The position numbers and the translations under genes were made by a program. From the NCBI GenBank assembly GCA_016705545.1, contig JADIYA010000002.1, positions 1 to 29,725 of the forward strand: DNA of 29,725 bases. Direction: 5' to 3'. The stretch comes from Flavobacteriales bacterium (GTDB lineage Bacteria > Bacteroidota > Bacteroidia > Flavobacteriales_F > PHOS-HE28). Positions 17,038-25,509 of this stretch are shown here, piece by piece (the stretch's first letter is position 1; each line of letters starts with the position of its first letter). The notes beneath the pieces are model-generated. The model saw nothing but the letters and a program-made list of their open reading frames with translations, was not told where the DNA came from and did not search any database.

Positions 17038-18525
17038 TCACGGCCAGGGCCAGTCGCCACCGATGCGCAGGGGCTGCTCGAGTCCAGAATCGATCAGGCG
17101 CTGCTTCAGTTGCGCTTGGTTGAAATGAGGAGGCAGCGAAGGCGCAGCGGCTAGCATGTAAGCCAGCGCGCCCACGAAGCGCACGTTGTTCACCATGGCT
17201 TGCGGATCAACCAGGTGGATATCGTCGCAACTGCTGTGGTAGCAACCGTAAACATGCTTGCCGAGGTCGCTGAGCGGGTAAATCACCGGGACGCCGGCCA
17301 TGAGGAAGGGCTGGTGGTCGCTGTGCAGCCACACTTCTTCGCTCAGGCGCCCGGCGAATGCGGCCGTGTCCACGGTTCGTATGCTATCGCACGCGCTGCG
17401 CAACAATCCGGCCCAGCCATCGGGCCCGCCCACGCCGAAACCTTGCGGATTCCCGCTCATATCTAGGTTGATCATGCACTTCACCCGCGCCAATTCGCCG
17501 GTCTCACGATAATGCTCGACCAGCGCCCGTGACCCCAGCAGCCCTTGCTCCTCGCCCATGAAGAGCACGAAGCGGATGGTGCGCTCCGGCCTGTTCGGCA
17601 TGGCATTCATGGCGCGCGCGAGATCGAGGATCGAGAACGAGCCGAGGCCATTGTCCGTGGCTCCGGTGGCAAGGTCCCAACTATCGAGATGCCCTCCGAT
17701 CATGATCACCTCCTGCGGCATCCGCGACCCGGGAATCTCCGCAATCACGTTGTTCGCCTCCACCATCGCGCTCTGGTTGCTCATGCCGAGCCTGGCCGTG
17801 AGGGCCTGACCAGTCGCCAAGCGATTGCGCAGCAGGGAGCCATCCTCGGTGGCAATGCACGCTGCAGGAACCGGGATCAACGCGCCATCGATCGAGGCGG
17901 TTCCCGTGAGCAGTACACGCCCTTCAGCCTGATTCACGAAGATGAGCGCAGCCGCCCCGCGGTCCATGGCCAGCTTCGCCTTCTCGCTGCGGTGCAGATT
18001 GCGCGCGCCTTCGGTGGCCGCCACTAGCCCGATGTTCACCAGCGCGGCGGCCCCTTTGAGCTGCTCGCCCAACCGGTCGAGGTCTGCAGGGAGCCCATTG
18101 CCCGCATCGAGCAATGGCGCATCCACCGCAGCGCTCAATGGCGTGTTGGCCAGCGCAACGGCTTGCAGATGCAAGAACCCCTCACCATCGCCTACGGTGA
18201 GCTGCACGGTGCCGCGCGACCATGCCTGCGCCCTGAATGGGAAGCGCATCACCTGCGGCAGGCCGCTCACGCGGAAAAGGCTATCGGCCGCAGCTTCAGC
18301 CATGGCCCCCTGTGCGCTGCCCGTGAGCCGGTGGCCGATGCGCTCACTGCTCCAGCGCAGCCAGCGGTAGCCCATGGCATCGGTTTGCGCGGTGCGATTG
18401 AATGCCTTCAGCAGCGGGATTTGCGCGCGGACGTCAACAGCAAGGTGTTGACAGACCGCTAGCAGCAGCAGTGAGGCAAGGGGAAGGCAGCGGATACTTT
18501 GCAACGGGGCGGGGATGATCGGCAT
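17038..18525 (-). CDS. Secreted M28 family zinc aminopeptidase/carboxypeptidase Q-like
   Basis: This is an exported co-catalytic zinc exopeptidase of 495 residues. The N-terminal hydrophobic stretch LPLASLLLLAVCQHLAVDVRAQ is a signal peptide if Met 18525 is the start. The peptidase-associated region follows; then come the zinc ligands and catalytic residues of M28: H279 in GGHLDSWD, D291 in GATDNG, E325/E326 in MGEEQG, D355 in NLDMSG and H430 in YHSSCDD. The layout and length resemble bacterial carboxypeptidase Q/plasma glutamate carboxypeptidase relatives, which cleave dipeptides. Exact specificity is unknown. No T9SS domain is visible, so it is probably periplasmic. Its start overlaps the possible early starts of the divergent YfiR-like gene. 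Confidence 0.9.
   Translation of the reverse strand: MPIIPAPLQSIRCLPLASLLLLAVCQHLAVDVRAQIPLLKAFNRTAQTDAMGYRWLRWSSERIGHRLTGSAQGAMAEAAADSLFRVSGLPQVMRFPFRAQAWSRGTVQLTVGDGEGFLHLQAVALANTPLSAAVDAPLLDAGNGLPADLDRLGEQLKGAAALVNIGLVAATEGARNLHRSEKAKLAMDRGAAALIFVNQAEGRVLLTGTASIDGALIPVPAACIATEDGSLLRNRLATGQALTARLGMSNQSAMVEANNVIAEIPGSRMPQEVIMIGGHLDSWDLATGATDNGLGSFSILDLARAMNAMPNRPERTIRFVLFMGEEQGLLGSRALVEHYRETGELARVKCMINLDMSGNPQGFGVGGPDGWAGLLRSACDSIRTVDTAAFAGRLSEEVWLHSDHQPFLMAGVPVIYPLSDLGKHVYGCYHSSCDDIHLVDPQAMVNNVRFVGALAYMLAAAPSLPPHFNQAQLKQRLIDSGLEQPLRIGGDWPWP
18495..18502 (+). promoter_or_regulatory. -7 promoter box TACTTTG for the YfiR-TPR-phosphatase cluster
   Basis: TACTTTGC matches TAnnTTTG without the usual second T spacing error and lies inside the 5' end of the divergent M28 gene. 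Transcripts would begin near 18508, before all candidate starts (18515, 18524, 18554). No convincing -33 TTG is seen. Confidence 0.4.
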
Positions 18526-18553
18526 GGTTTCAGACAAGCGCGCGACCAAATCT

Positions 18554-19108
18554 ATGCGAAGGGCATCCTTGTCCACTCCGCTGCAGCGGCTGCTCATGCT
18601 GGCGTTGCCGCTGGTGTGCGGAGCTGCTCAGCAGCCGCGCGACGCGGAGAAGGACACCACCTCGATCCTGCAGGCCAACTACCTGTACAATATCGCCAAG
18701 CTGGTGGAGTGGAAGGACGAGGGCATGAGGCAGGGCAACTTCATCATCGGCGTGCTCGGCGGGGCCAACCTTTATCAGGAGCTGATCAAGCAGTACAGCA
18801 CACGAACCATTGGCAAGCAGCCCATTGAGGTGCGAAAACTGCCGCGCTCGACAGACGTGGAGCGTTGCCACATCCTCTTCGTGGGCAAGAGCGAACTAGC
18901 GTTGTTGCCGGAGATCTACAAGCGAAACCAGGGAAAGCCTACCATGATCGTCACCGAGTACGCGGGCGCCCTTGAAGACGGAGCCATTGCGAACTTCGTG
19001 AAGGTGGACAACCTGCTGAAGTACGAATTGAGCATGGCCAATGCCCGGCAGCATGGCTTGGTGGTCGGCCTCACCCTGAAGAACCTCGCGCACCGCGTGC
19101 AGGAATGA
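18554..19108 (+). CDS. YfiR/HmsC-like periplasmic protein (DUF4154)
   Basis: This is a predicted periplasmic protein of 184 residues. MRRASLSTPLQRLLMLAL plus PLVCGAAQQ makes a good signal peptide if Met 18554 is used; Met 18515 and 18524 are in frame upstream. The mature part has the YfiR pattern: ILQANYLYNIAKLVEWKDE near the start, FIIGVLGG, RCHILFVGKSE, PTMIVTEYAGALEDGAIANF and LKYELSMANARQHGL. In Pseudomonas, YfiR is a periplasmic repressor of the YfiN diguanylate cyclase. No cyclase is nearby here; the partner could be the HAMP-phosphatase two genes downstream. Its TGA overlaps the next ATG. Confidence 0.75.
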   Translation: MRRASLSTPLQRLLMLALPLVCGAAQQPRDAEKDTTSILQANYLYNIAKLVEWKDEGMRQGNFIIGVLGGANLYQELIKQYSTRTIGKQPIEVRKLPRSTDVERCHILFVGKSELALLPEIYKRNQGKPTMIVTEYAGALEDGAIANFVKVDNLLKYELSMANARQHGLVVGLTLKNLAHRVQE

Positions 19109-19995
19109 CCATGAACGCACGGGCAACCCTCTTAGTGCTCTTCGCCATAGTGGCGATTGCGGTGCGTGCGCAAGACCCGCTCGTTGAAGCACTGCGCAAG
19201 TATCAGGCTGGTGATCTCCAAGGCGCGCAGGTGCTGGTTGATGCAGCAGTGACATCGCCCCAGCACGCGGCCAATGCCGAAGCCTGGCTCTTGCGCGGGT
19301 TCGTTTACAAGGACCTGTACAAGGCCAAAGCCGGCACCCGTGATGGTGACGCAGCACGCGATTCGGCGCTGATCAGCTTGCACCGCACCCTGATCATCGA
19401 TAAGGACAGCACCTATCGCGACAATGCGGTGCAGGCCTACGATTTCCTGTCGCGCTCCTGCTTCAATGAAGCCGCCAAGGCCCTTGGCGAAGGTCAGGAC
19501 ACCCGTGCCGTGGAGCTCTTCGATACCTATAGGGAAAGCGTGATCAAGCTGAAACCGACCGCCGACCTCCGCACGCGTGAAGCCGAGTTCTCCAACGCCC
19601 TGGGAACCCTCTACACAAGGCGCTTCAATGAGGACCGCACGCGTACGGAATGGTTCGAGAAAGCCATTGAGACATACCGGGGCGTGCTCCGGATAGACCC
19701 GGAGAACTATGGCGCCAACTACAACCTGGCTACCCTCTTCTATAACATGGGGGTCTATCGGATTCGCGCACTGCAGGCAGAGGCAGACCTGATCACCATG
19801 CAGCAGGTGCAGGAGGTTGCGCGCGAATACTTCCAGCTAGCATTGCCCTTCATGCTGAAGGCGCACGACATGAATCCTGGGCGCCGCGAAACGCTGCTTG
19901 GCCTCGAAGGCATCTACTACAGCCTGCAGGACGAGATGAACTCCGAGCGTTTCCGTGAACTGTATGAGGCGCTGCCCCCGCAAGAAGACCGCTAG
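19105..19995 (+). CDS. Tetratricopeptide-repeat exported protein
   Basis: This is a 296-residue alpha-helical protein with an N-terminal signal peptide (ATLLVLFAIVAIAVRAQ). Helical repeat features include EALRKYQAGDLQGAQVLVDA near residue 30, AWLLRGFVYKDL, and the best TPR units at ETYRGVLRIDPENYGANYNL and AREYFQLALPFMLKAHDMNP. It is most likely periplasmic and a protein-interaction module. It overlaps the YfiR-like gene by 4 bp and precedes the phosphatase by 8 bp, so all three should be produced together and may act as one envelope-sensing system. Confidence 0.72.
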   Translation: MTMNARATLLVLFAIVAIAVRAQDPLVEALRKYQAGDLQGAQVLVDAAVTSPQHAANAEAWLLRGFVYKDLYKAKAGTRDGDAARDSALISLHRTLIIDKDSTYRDNAVQAYDFLSRSCFNEAAKALGEGQDTRAVELFDTYRESVIKLKPTADLRTREAEFSNALGTLYTRRFNEDRTRTEWFEKAIETYRGVLRIDPENYGANYNLATLFYNMGVYRIRALQAEADLITMQQVQEVAREYFQLALPFMLKAHDMNPGRRETLLGLEGIYYSLQDEMNSERFRELYEALPPQEDR

Positions 19996-20003
19996 CGCGC
20001 CAC

Positions 20004-21439
20004 ATGGCCATGCGCATCACCATTGGACGGAAGATAGGAGTGGGCTTCGGCCTGTTCATCTTCTTCGCACTGCTGGTAGTGCTGCTCACCAATCGCACAC
20101 TGGAGCGCAGCCGCGAGATCAATACGGAGATCAATGAGGTGTACTCGCCATCGGTCGATGCCCTGGTGGGCCTGCGTAACCTCACCGTGAGCTCTCATAT
20201 GCTCATTAAGCATTGGGCGCTGATCGAGAGCCGCGCCGACGCTCCTGAAAAGACCACGCTGGTTGAAACCACAACGCAGCGCATTCCTGCTGCACTCGAC
20301 CGCGTGGACACGCTCATGGGACGATGGGGCCATGACGAGGTGGCCATCATGACCCAGGTGCACACAGAGCTCAGCGCAATGATGGCCCTGCACGATAGCA
20401 TCAAGCGGATGCTCCCTTCGCTAGAGAGCTACAACGATCCATTCATTCACATGGACCGCACCAGCCTAGCCGAAGAGAACGGCCCGTCGATCAGCAGACG
20501 GCGAAGGTGCTGGCCGAGCTGGACCGGCTCTTGGACATGCTCGAGCGCAAGCGCCGTGAACTGGCCTCCGGCATGATCAAGAGCTTCGACTCGCTGAAGT
20601 TCTTCGTGCTTTACATGGGCATGGCGCTGGTGGTGGTGGGCGTGGTGGTCGCTTTCCTCATCATCCGAGGAATCGTGACACCGGTGCAGCGGCTGCGCTC
20701 AATACTGCTCAGCTTGGGCCGCGGGGTCTTCCCCCGTACCCGCGTGCGCATCACCAACGATGAGGTGGGCGACATGAGCCGGGCACTGGGCTCCCTGATT
20801 GATGGCCTCCGGAGGACCACGGACTTCTCCCACGCCGTGGCCGCTGGCGACTTCAGCGCGGATTATCAGCCGCTCAGCGAGGAGGACATGCTGGGCCACG
20901 CCCTGCTGAAGATGCGCGACGAACTTGGTCAACGGGAGCGGTTCCTGGAAATGAAAGTGGCTGAGCGCACCGAAGAAGTGGTGCGGCAGAAGGAAGAAGT
21001 GGAACGGCAGAGCCGGAAGGTGGTAGAGCTCTACAAGAACGTCACCGACAGCATTCCGGTACGCCAAGCGCCTGCAGGATTCGATCCTGCCACCGGAACG
21101 CCGTATCCGGGAATTGCTCCCTGAAGCATTCGTGTATTACCGCCCCAAGGAAACAAAGTCGCCATTGGCAACTTCGAGCCGCAGGGCCAGGAGTTCATGC
21201 AGCATACCGTTGAGCTCAAGCCCGGTGACATGGTGTATGTATTCTCCGATGGCTACGCCGACCAATTCGGCGGGCCCAAGGGCAAGAAATTCCTGTATCG
21301 GCGCTTCCGCGAGCTATTGGTGGAGGTCAGCGCCCATTCGCCCGACCGTCAGCGCCGCATGCTTCATGACGCCTTCAATGCTTGGCGCGGAGCCCATGAG
21401 CAGGTCGACGACATACTGGTCATCGGCATGCGCGTTTAG
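20004..21439 (+). CDS. HAMP-domain SpoIIE/PP2C-type phosphatase, internally deleted and frameshifted
   Basis: This is a membrane signalling protein. TM1 (about residues 10-30, VGFGLFIFFALLVVLLTN), a helical sensor region, TM2 (FFVLYMGMALVVVGVVVAFL) and a HAMP linker (RGIVTPVQRLRSILLSLGRG) come first. A coiled coil (FLEMKVAERTEEVVRQKEEV) leads to the usual Bacteroidota lead-in DSIRYAKRLQDSILPP-type segment. Frame changes occur near 20480 and 21055. At about 21150 the sequence passes from EAFVYYRPK directly to KVAIGNFEPQGQEFMQ. The phosphatase core with the SGDFYW and DCTGHGVPGAFMS metal-binding motifs, about 120 residues, is missing. The C-terminal SDGYADQFGG and QVDDILVIGM remain. As read it could not be catalytic. 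It would normally dephosphorylate a Ser/Thr of a regulatory partner. Confidence 0.8.
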
Positions 21440-21450
21440 GACGCAGAGCC

Positions 21451-22293
21451 TTACTGGAAGCTCCAGCCGCCGGCGCCCGTATTGGTCTCGCGCGGGTTCA
21501 TGCACATCACCGGGATCTGCGCCTCATTGGTGATGACCTCCTGCTCGTAGGGAACGCCGAGCACGCCGAAAATGTTCCCTTGCGACAGGTTCATGATCGT
21601 GATCAGGTCAGCATCCACCGCCACCGCATGCTTCACCACGGCCTTCACGAAATCGTCGCTGTCCTGATCCGCGATCACCGCATCATGAGCGATGCCTCGC
21701 TCTTCGAGGTACTGTTTCGCGAAGCGGATGTGGTTCTGGAGCTGCTTGTGCAGGAATTCGTCATCCTCCTTCGGCACTACCAGATGCACTTTGCTCTGGA
21801 ATGTCTTGGCCATATCGGCTACCACCGTGAGTTTTTGTCTGGTCTCCTTATGCAGGTCGAGGGGCACCACGATGCTGTCATAGCCGCCCTCCTTGATTCC
21901 GCGTTCCTGCACAACGATGAACGGCACCTGGCTGCTGGTGATTACGCGCAGCGCCCGGCTGCCCGTGATGAATTGCATGCCGCGCATGCCGTGCGTGCCC
22001 ATCACGATAAGGCCTGCGCCGATCTCAGCCGCCGCATCGCCGATGTCGTCGAAGATCGAACCAACACGCACGAGCTTATGCACGGTGACGCCAGCCTCCA
22101 TGGCCTGAGCCCGCTGCTGTTCCAATTCCAGCTTACGCCGGGTCTCCTCCACTTCATCCTGCTTGGCCACCACATGGAGCAGGTATACCTCAGCGCCGGT
22201 ATGCTTGGCCAGTCGCATGGCATGGCTGATGGCATTGTCTGCCACCTTGGTGAAATCGGTGGGCACCAGGATCTTCTTAGCGGCTCCGCTCAT
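21451..22293 (-). CDS. Universal stress protein with two Usp domains
   Basis: This 280-residue cytoplasmic protein comprises two UspA-like domains. The first (KKILVPTDFTKVADNAISHA to VPFIVVQE) retains the nucleotide-binding pattern in VMGTHGMRGMQFITGSRALR. The second (YDSIVVPLDLHKETRQKL to PVMCMNP) has lost that glycine-rich loop, so only one ATP site is likely. The usual role is survival under stress or growth arrest, with unknown partners. The gene is convergent with the phosphatase gene, 11 bp away. Confidence 0.9.
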   Translation of the reverse strand: MSGAAKKILVPTDFTKVADNAISHAMRLAKHTGAEVYLLHVVAKQDEVEETRRKLELEQQRAQAMEAGVTVHKLVRVGSIFDDIGDAAAEIGAGLIVMGTHGMRGMQFITGSRALRVITSSQVPFIVVQERGIKEGGYDSIVVPLDLHKETRQKLTVVADMAKTFQSKVHLVVPKEDDEFLHKQLQNHIRFAKQYLEERGIAHDAVIADQDSDDFVKAVVKHAVAVDADLITIMNLSQGNIFGVLGVPYEQEVITNEAQIPVMCMNPRETNTGAGGWSFQ

Positions 22294-22350
22294 GGTTCAA
22301 TGGATTGCGATGGGGCTGTTCTTTAAGGCCTGGCTCTTGTCAGGCAGGCG

Positions 22351-22358
22351 CGAATGTA
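22351..22358 (-). promoter_or_regulatory. Possible -7 box TACATTCG of the universal stress protein gene
   Basis: The minus strand reads TACATTCG, a TAnnTTCG variant of the Bacteroidota box, 57 bp before the ATG at 22293. No matching -33 element was seen, so this is weak. Confidence 0.3.
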
Positions 22359-22383
22359 GAACGCAGCCGTTGTGTGACCGCTT

Positions 22384-22400
22384 CTTGCACACGATGCAAG
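22384..22400. repeat. Perfect inverted repeat CTTGCA-N5-TGCAAG
   Basis: The 6-bp arms are exact around cacga. It lies in the 248-bp gap between the divergent usp and ssb genes, 26 bp upstream of the possible usp -7 box. It may be an operator; chance is not excluded. Confidence 0.3.
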
Positions 22401-22541
22401 CCGCCAAGCAAACGGGGGCAAACAACGATGAACGCCTGCAAATGCATTTCACACGATTCGGGTAACCCCGCACGGTTCGCTTTGCTGCCACAAGGACGGT
22501 CACGAAGGCTGGCCAGCAACAACCCAACACCCAATACCAAA

Positions 22542-22910
22542 ATGACGACGATGAAGAACAAAGTGCAGCTCGTAGGCCGCATCGGTAAAGACCCCGAACT
22601 GAAGACCGTTGGCAGCGGCCTCGCCATGCTGCGGATGAGCATTGCCACCAACGAGCGTTTCAAAGCGGCCGACGGCGAGTGGAAGGATGATACCCAATGG
22701 CATCCCGTAGTAGCCTGGGGCAAACAGGCTGAGCGCTTGGCTTCCAGTCTGCGCAAGGGCAGCGGCATCGTGCTCGAGGGTCGTCTGATGCACCGCAGCT
22801 ATGAGGCCAAGGACGGCAGCAAGCGCATGAGCACGGAGGTGGTGCTTTCCGATTACCAGCTCTTAGCGCCCAAAGCCGAGCCGGTCATGGCCGAAGCAGA
22901 CGAACAGTGA
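22542..22910 (+). CDS. ssb: Single-stranded DNA-binding protein (first copy)
   Basis: This 122-residue OB-fold protein binds ssDNA. It shows KNKVQLVGRIGKDPELKTVG at the start, WHPVVAWGKQAERLASSLRKG in the middle and EGRLMHRSYEAKDGSKRMST near the end. It lacks the usual acidic DDIPF C-terminal tip that recruits repair and replication partners, ending PVMAEADEQ instead. This suggests a specialised or accessory SSB rather than the housekeeping one. The ATG at 22542 (or the second at 22551) fits the family start. Its TGA directly abuts the TGA of the convergent PKD gene. Confidence 0.9.
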   Translation: MTTMKNKVQLVGRIGKDPELKTVGSGLAMLRMSIATNERFKAADGEWKDDTQWHPVVAWGKQAERLASSLRKGSGIVLEGRLMHRSYEAKDGSKRMSTEVVLSDYQLLAPKAEPVMAEADEQ

Positions 22911-24119
22911 TCAGGGTTGCTTAACGAGCCGCTGCCAAGCACGGCCAAGCTCGCCTTCCAGCAAGAGCATGTAGCTTCCGGGGGTGAGATGGGCCATTGG
23001 CAGCGTGCTCGGTGCGGCCGATGGCGCCAGTGGTCTGCTGAGAACAGTTCGCCCCGCGCCATCGAGCAGCACCAAGGTTCGCCGCTCAGGGCTCGGAGCA
23101 ATAGTGAGCGCATCGGCGAAGGGTGTAGGCCAGGCCAATCGTGCATTGTCCCGGTCGAGTTCAGCAATCGAGACTTCTGGCATAATGAAGACTTCGCGGC
23201 AAATCGTGCTCACGCAGGTATCACTCAGCAGTGGCCCCCACGCTCTCAGTGTGCCGCAAAGAGAATAGCTCTGCAAGGGCACGTAGGCGTGCGCCACAAT
23301 ACGGCCTGTGGCCACCGCCCCATCGCCGAAGTCCCAATCGTAACGAGCGTTCATGCCGGTTACGTGAGAGGTGTCCACAACGCCAACCAGGTTCTCATAC
23401 TGGAGCACCGCGAAGCCTTGGCTAACCACCTCGGAGCAGGGCAGGCCGGTTGGGCCTAAGTAGAGCCATTGGCAAAGGGTGGCGGTGCAATACGAAGGCG
23501 CCGCACCCACTATGGTGAGGCAGACCTCGAAGGGGCCATTGCCTTGGAAGGTATGAACAGGCGATGGCGAGGAAGCGATGCTGGAGCCATCGCCGAAGCT
23601 CCAGAAGGTGCTTTGCACGACCCCCGCCGGAAACTGTGTGAGGTCTTGGAAGGTGATAGTGCCGGCGCTGGCCGCAGCGATACCGAAGTTGACGGTGAGG
23701 CCGGCGCACTCTGCAAAGGCTTGCGGTGCAATTAACTTGCATACGGTGGTGATGCACGGCTGTGAAGCCAACTGGTCGAAGGCCTGCACAGTGTAGCATA
23801 TGGGGTAGGGCTGTGGGGTGAAGTAGGCGATTGTGGGGGCGCTGGTGTAATCCGTTGACCAGGAGCCTGAATCATAGTTGTAGTAATCCCATTGCGCTCC
23901 CGTCACCGATGTGCTGCCCGTGGTCACCGCCGGGGTGAATTGGCATTGGTAGCCGTCCAGGTAGGCCGTTGAGAAATCAACGTGCATGCTGGTATCACAG
24001 GTTTGAAGCGTGCCGCCGCCCTTTGCGAGCGAATAGCCGCTGAGCACTTGCCCCAGAGAAGCAATAGGCCATGCGAGTCCGATCACGAATGAGGCGAGGG
24101 TGTTACGGAAGAAGGGCAT
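22911..24119 (-). CDS. PKD-domain protein with T9SS C-terminal sorting domain
   Basis: This is a predicted T9SS-exported surface protein of 402 residues, intact. The signal peptide is LASFVIGLAWPIASLGQ. Two PKD-like domains are marked by FWSFGDGSSIASSPSPVHTF and RYDWDFGDGAVATG with AHAYV. Between and before them lie cysteine pairs (CITTVC, CTATLC, CVSTIC) that may form disulfides. The C-terminal type A sorting domain runs from AWPTPFADALTIAPSP to SYMLLLEGELGRAWQRLVKQ. It is the last gene of the sigma-factor operon, 4 bp after the beta-barrel-like gene, and is therefore a likely target or partner of that signalling pair. Confidence 0.85.
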   Translation of the reverse strand: MPFFRNTLASFVIGLAWPIASLGQVLSGYSLAKGGGTLQTCDTSMHVDFSTAYLDGYQCQFTPAVTTGSTSVTGAQWDYYNYDSGSWSTDYTSAPTIAYFTPQPYPICYTVQAFDQLASQPCITTVCKLIAPQAFAECAGLTVNFGIAAASAGTITFQDLTQFPAGVVQSTFWSFGDGSSIASSPSPVHTFQGNGPFEVCLTIVGAAPSYCTATLCQWLYLGPTGLPCSEVVSQGFAVLQYENLVGVVDTSHVTGMNARYDWDFGDGAVATGRIVAHAYVPLQSYSLCGTLRAWGPLLSDTCVSTICREVFIMPEVSIAELDRDNARLAWPTPFADALTIAPSPERRTLVLLDGAGRTVLSRPLAPSAAPSTLPMAHLTPGSYMLLLEGELGRAWQRLVKQP

Positions 24120-24123
24120 GAGG

Positions 24124-25509
24124 TCAGAAGCGGTGTTGAATCATAAGGCGCAGCCCGAAGCGTTCAGGACGGGCATGTGCGTCCGAAGCGCCTCCGAAAG
24201 TGGTCAATGCGATCGAGGTGAATGGCGTAGCGATGATGCGTGAGCGGGCAGTCAATACAAAGCCGAAATCGATTCCGGCAATTGCCGAAAGGCTCCAAGG
24301 GTAACGAGCTCGCAACTCGGCCGGCGAAAGTCGTCGTGCATGCACCATGCGGTCAGAGGGGTCCACGGCCAAGCTGGCCGAGGATCGAATGGAAGCATGC
24401 TCGCCGACAAGGCCTGCACGAGGCCCGAAGCGCCACCGCCTGGCTGCCAGCTGCCATGCCGCCTCCAACGGAATGCGCACGCGCACGCGTCGGTCGGCTC
24501 CTTCAGCTTGGGCCTCGCGAACCACATCGGTGCTGACCGTGTCCACGGAAGAAGCGAAGACCTGGGTGTTCAACGTGATGACCTGGGTCACGGTCTCTGT
24601 TTGTCGCTCGGTGCGCTGATCAAGGCTGCGGTAGGTCTGGTCCAGTCGGTCGGCCTCCACGCCAAGCCCGATGCTCAATCCCGAATGCCATGCCCGGCCC
24701 GCCAATGCGCCGAATGCCAGACCCTCTTGCCATCGCCCATTGCCCTGCAAGGCGCGTTGCAGGTTCGCATGGTCGCTTTGCCATTGATAGCGCGAGGCCT
24801 GTGCGCTCGACGTGATGGCTATCCACCATATCCCACTGGAGCGTACCGTGAGCTTAGCAGCCGAGCCCCATGGCTTCTCTGACAGAGGATTCGGGAGTGC
24901 ATGAATAGGCCGAAGGCGGCTGATTTCATCTGTAACCCGAACGAGAGGAGCTTCTTTCGGCGCATCACCCGGAAGGCCGTCTTCGACGTGCACGGTGGGC
25001 GTCAGAAGATCCATTTCCACCCAGGTGGAGTTGCCGTTCGACGATTCCAGCGCAACGCTTCCAAACAACGCTGGTGAACTCGATGATTGCGGCGACTTCC
25101 AATCGGGTGCCGATGGCGGCTCTTGTGTTTTCCGCAATGGATTTGCTACGGCTGTTGCTGGCGCCATGGTTCCTAAGGAGCCTGCGCTTCCCAACTGCTC
25201 AGCCGGTTCCTGCGCGCTCGCGCTAGGTGCTGGCAAAGCGCCCTCCACGGGTGCCGGGCCTATGTGCTTCTCGACGATTCCAGCAGGGGCATCCGGTCCT
25301 GAGCCCGACCGCACGACCCAGACCACGTTGGCTGTGAATCCGATCAACAGGATCAAAGCAACCAACGAGCGCCTCCTCCAAATCACCGTCCGCCGACGTT
25401 TGGCCCGCACATGGGACAAGATGGTCGCCCCCACCTCATGTGGCGGGTCCGCTGAGGCGCCTTGCAGGCTCTTTCGGAAGAGCTCGTCAATGGGATGCGT
25501 TCCCGACAT
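24124..25509 (-). CDS. Probable anti-sigma membrane protein with beta-barrel-like C-terminal domain
   Basis: I do not recognise a named family. The 461-residue protein has a cytoplasmic N-terminal segment of about 44 residues (IDELFRKSLQGASADPPHEV) like short anti-sigma regions. One membrane helix follows a basic anchor (RRRSLVALILLIGFTANVVW, about 45-65). A Pro/Ala/Ser-rich linker leads to about residue 200. The C-terminal 240 residues have alternating polar/hydrophobic strands with aromatic ends (IWWIAITSSAQASRYQWQ, GLSIGLGVEADRL, RRWRFGPRAGLVGE) and finish RFGLRLMIQHRF. This looks like an outer-membrane porin-type barrel. It overlaps the sigma gene by 23 bp, which supports an anti-sigma role; that role is inference. 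Confidence 0.6.
   Translation of the reverse strand: MSGTHPIDELFRKSLQGASADPPHEVGATILSHVRAKRRRTVIWRRRSLVALILLIGFTANVVWVVRSGSGPDAPAGIVEKHIGPAPVEGALPAPSASAQEPAEQLGSAGSLGTMAPATAVANPLRKTQEPPSAPDWKSPQSSSSPALFGSVALESSNGNSTWVEMDLLTPTVHVEDGLPGDAPKEAPLVRVTDEISRLRPIHALPNPLSEKPWGSAAKLTVRSSGIWWIAITSSAQASRYQWQSDHANLQRALQGNGRWQEGLAFGALAGRAWHSGLSIGLGVEADRLDQTYRSLDQRTERQTETVTQVITLNTQVFASSVDTVSTDVVREAQAEGADRRVRVRIPLEAAWQLAARRWRFGPRAGLVGEHASIRSSASLAVDPSDRMVHARRLSPAELRARYPWSLSAIAGIDFGFVLTARSRIIATPFTSIALTTFGGASDAHARPERFGLRLMIQHRF

Noticed and set aside
22911..22916. Missing intergenic DNA between ssb and the PKD gene
   Set aside because: The two stop codons simply abut (TGATCA); convergent genes with no gap are not unusual and both proteins are complete.
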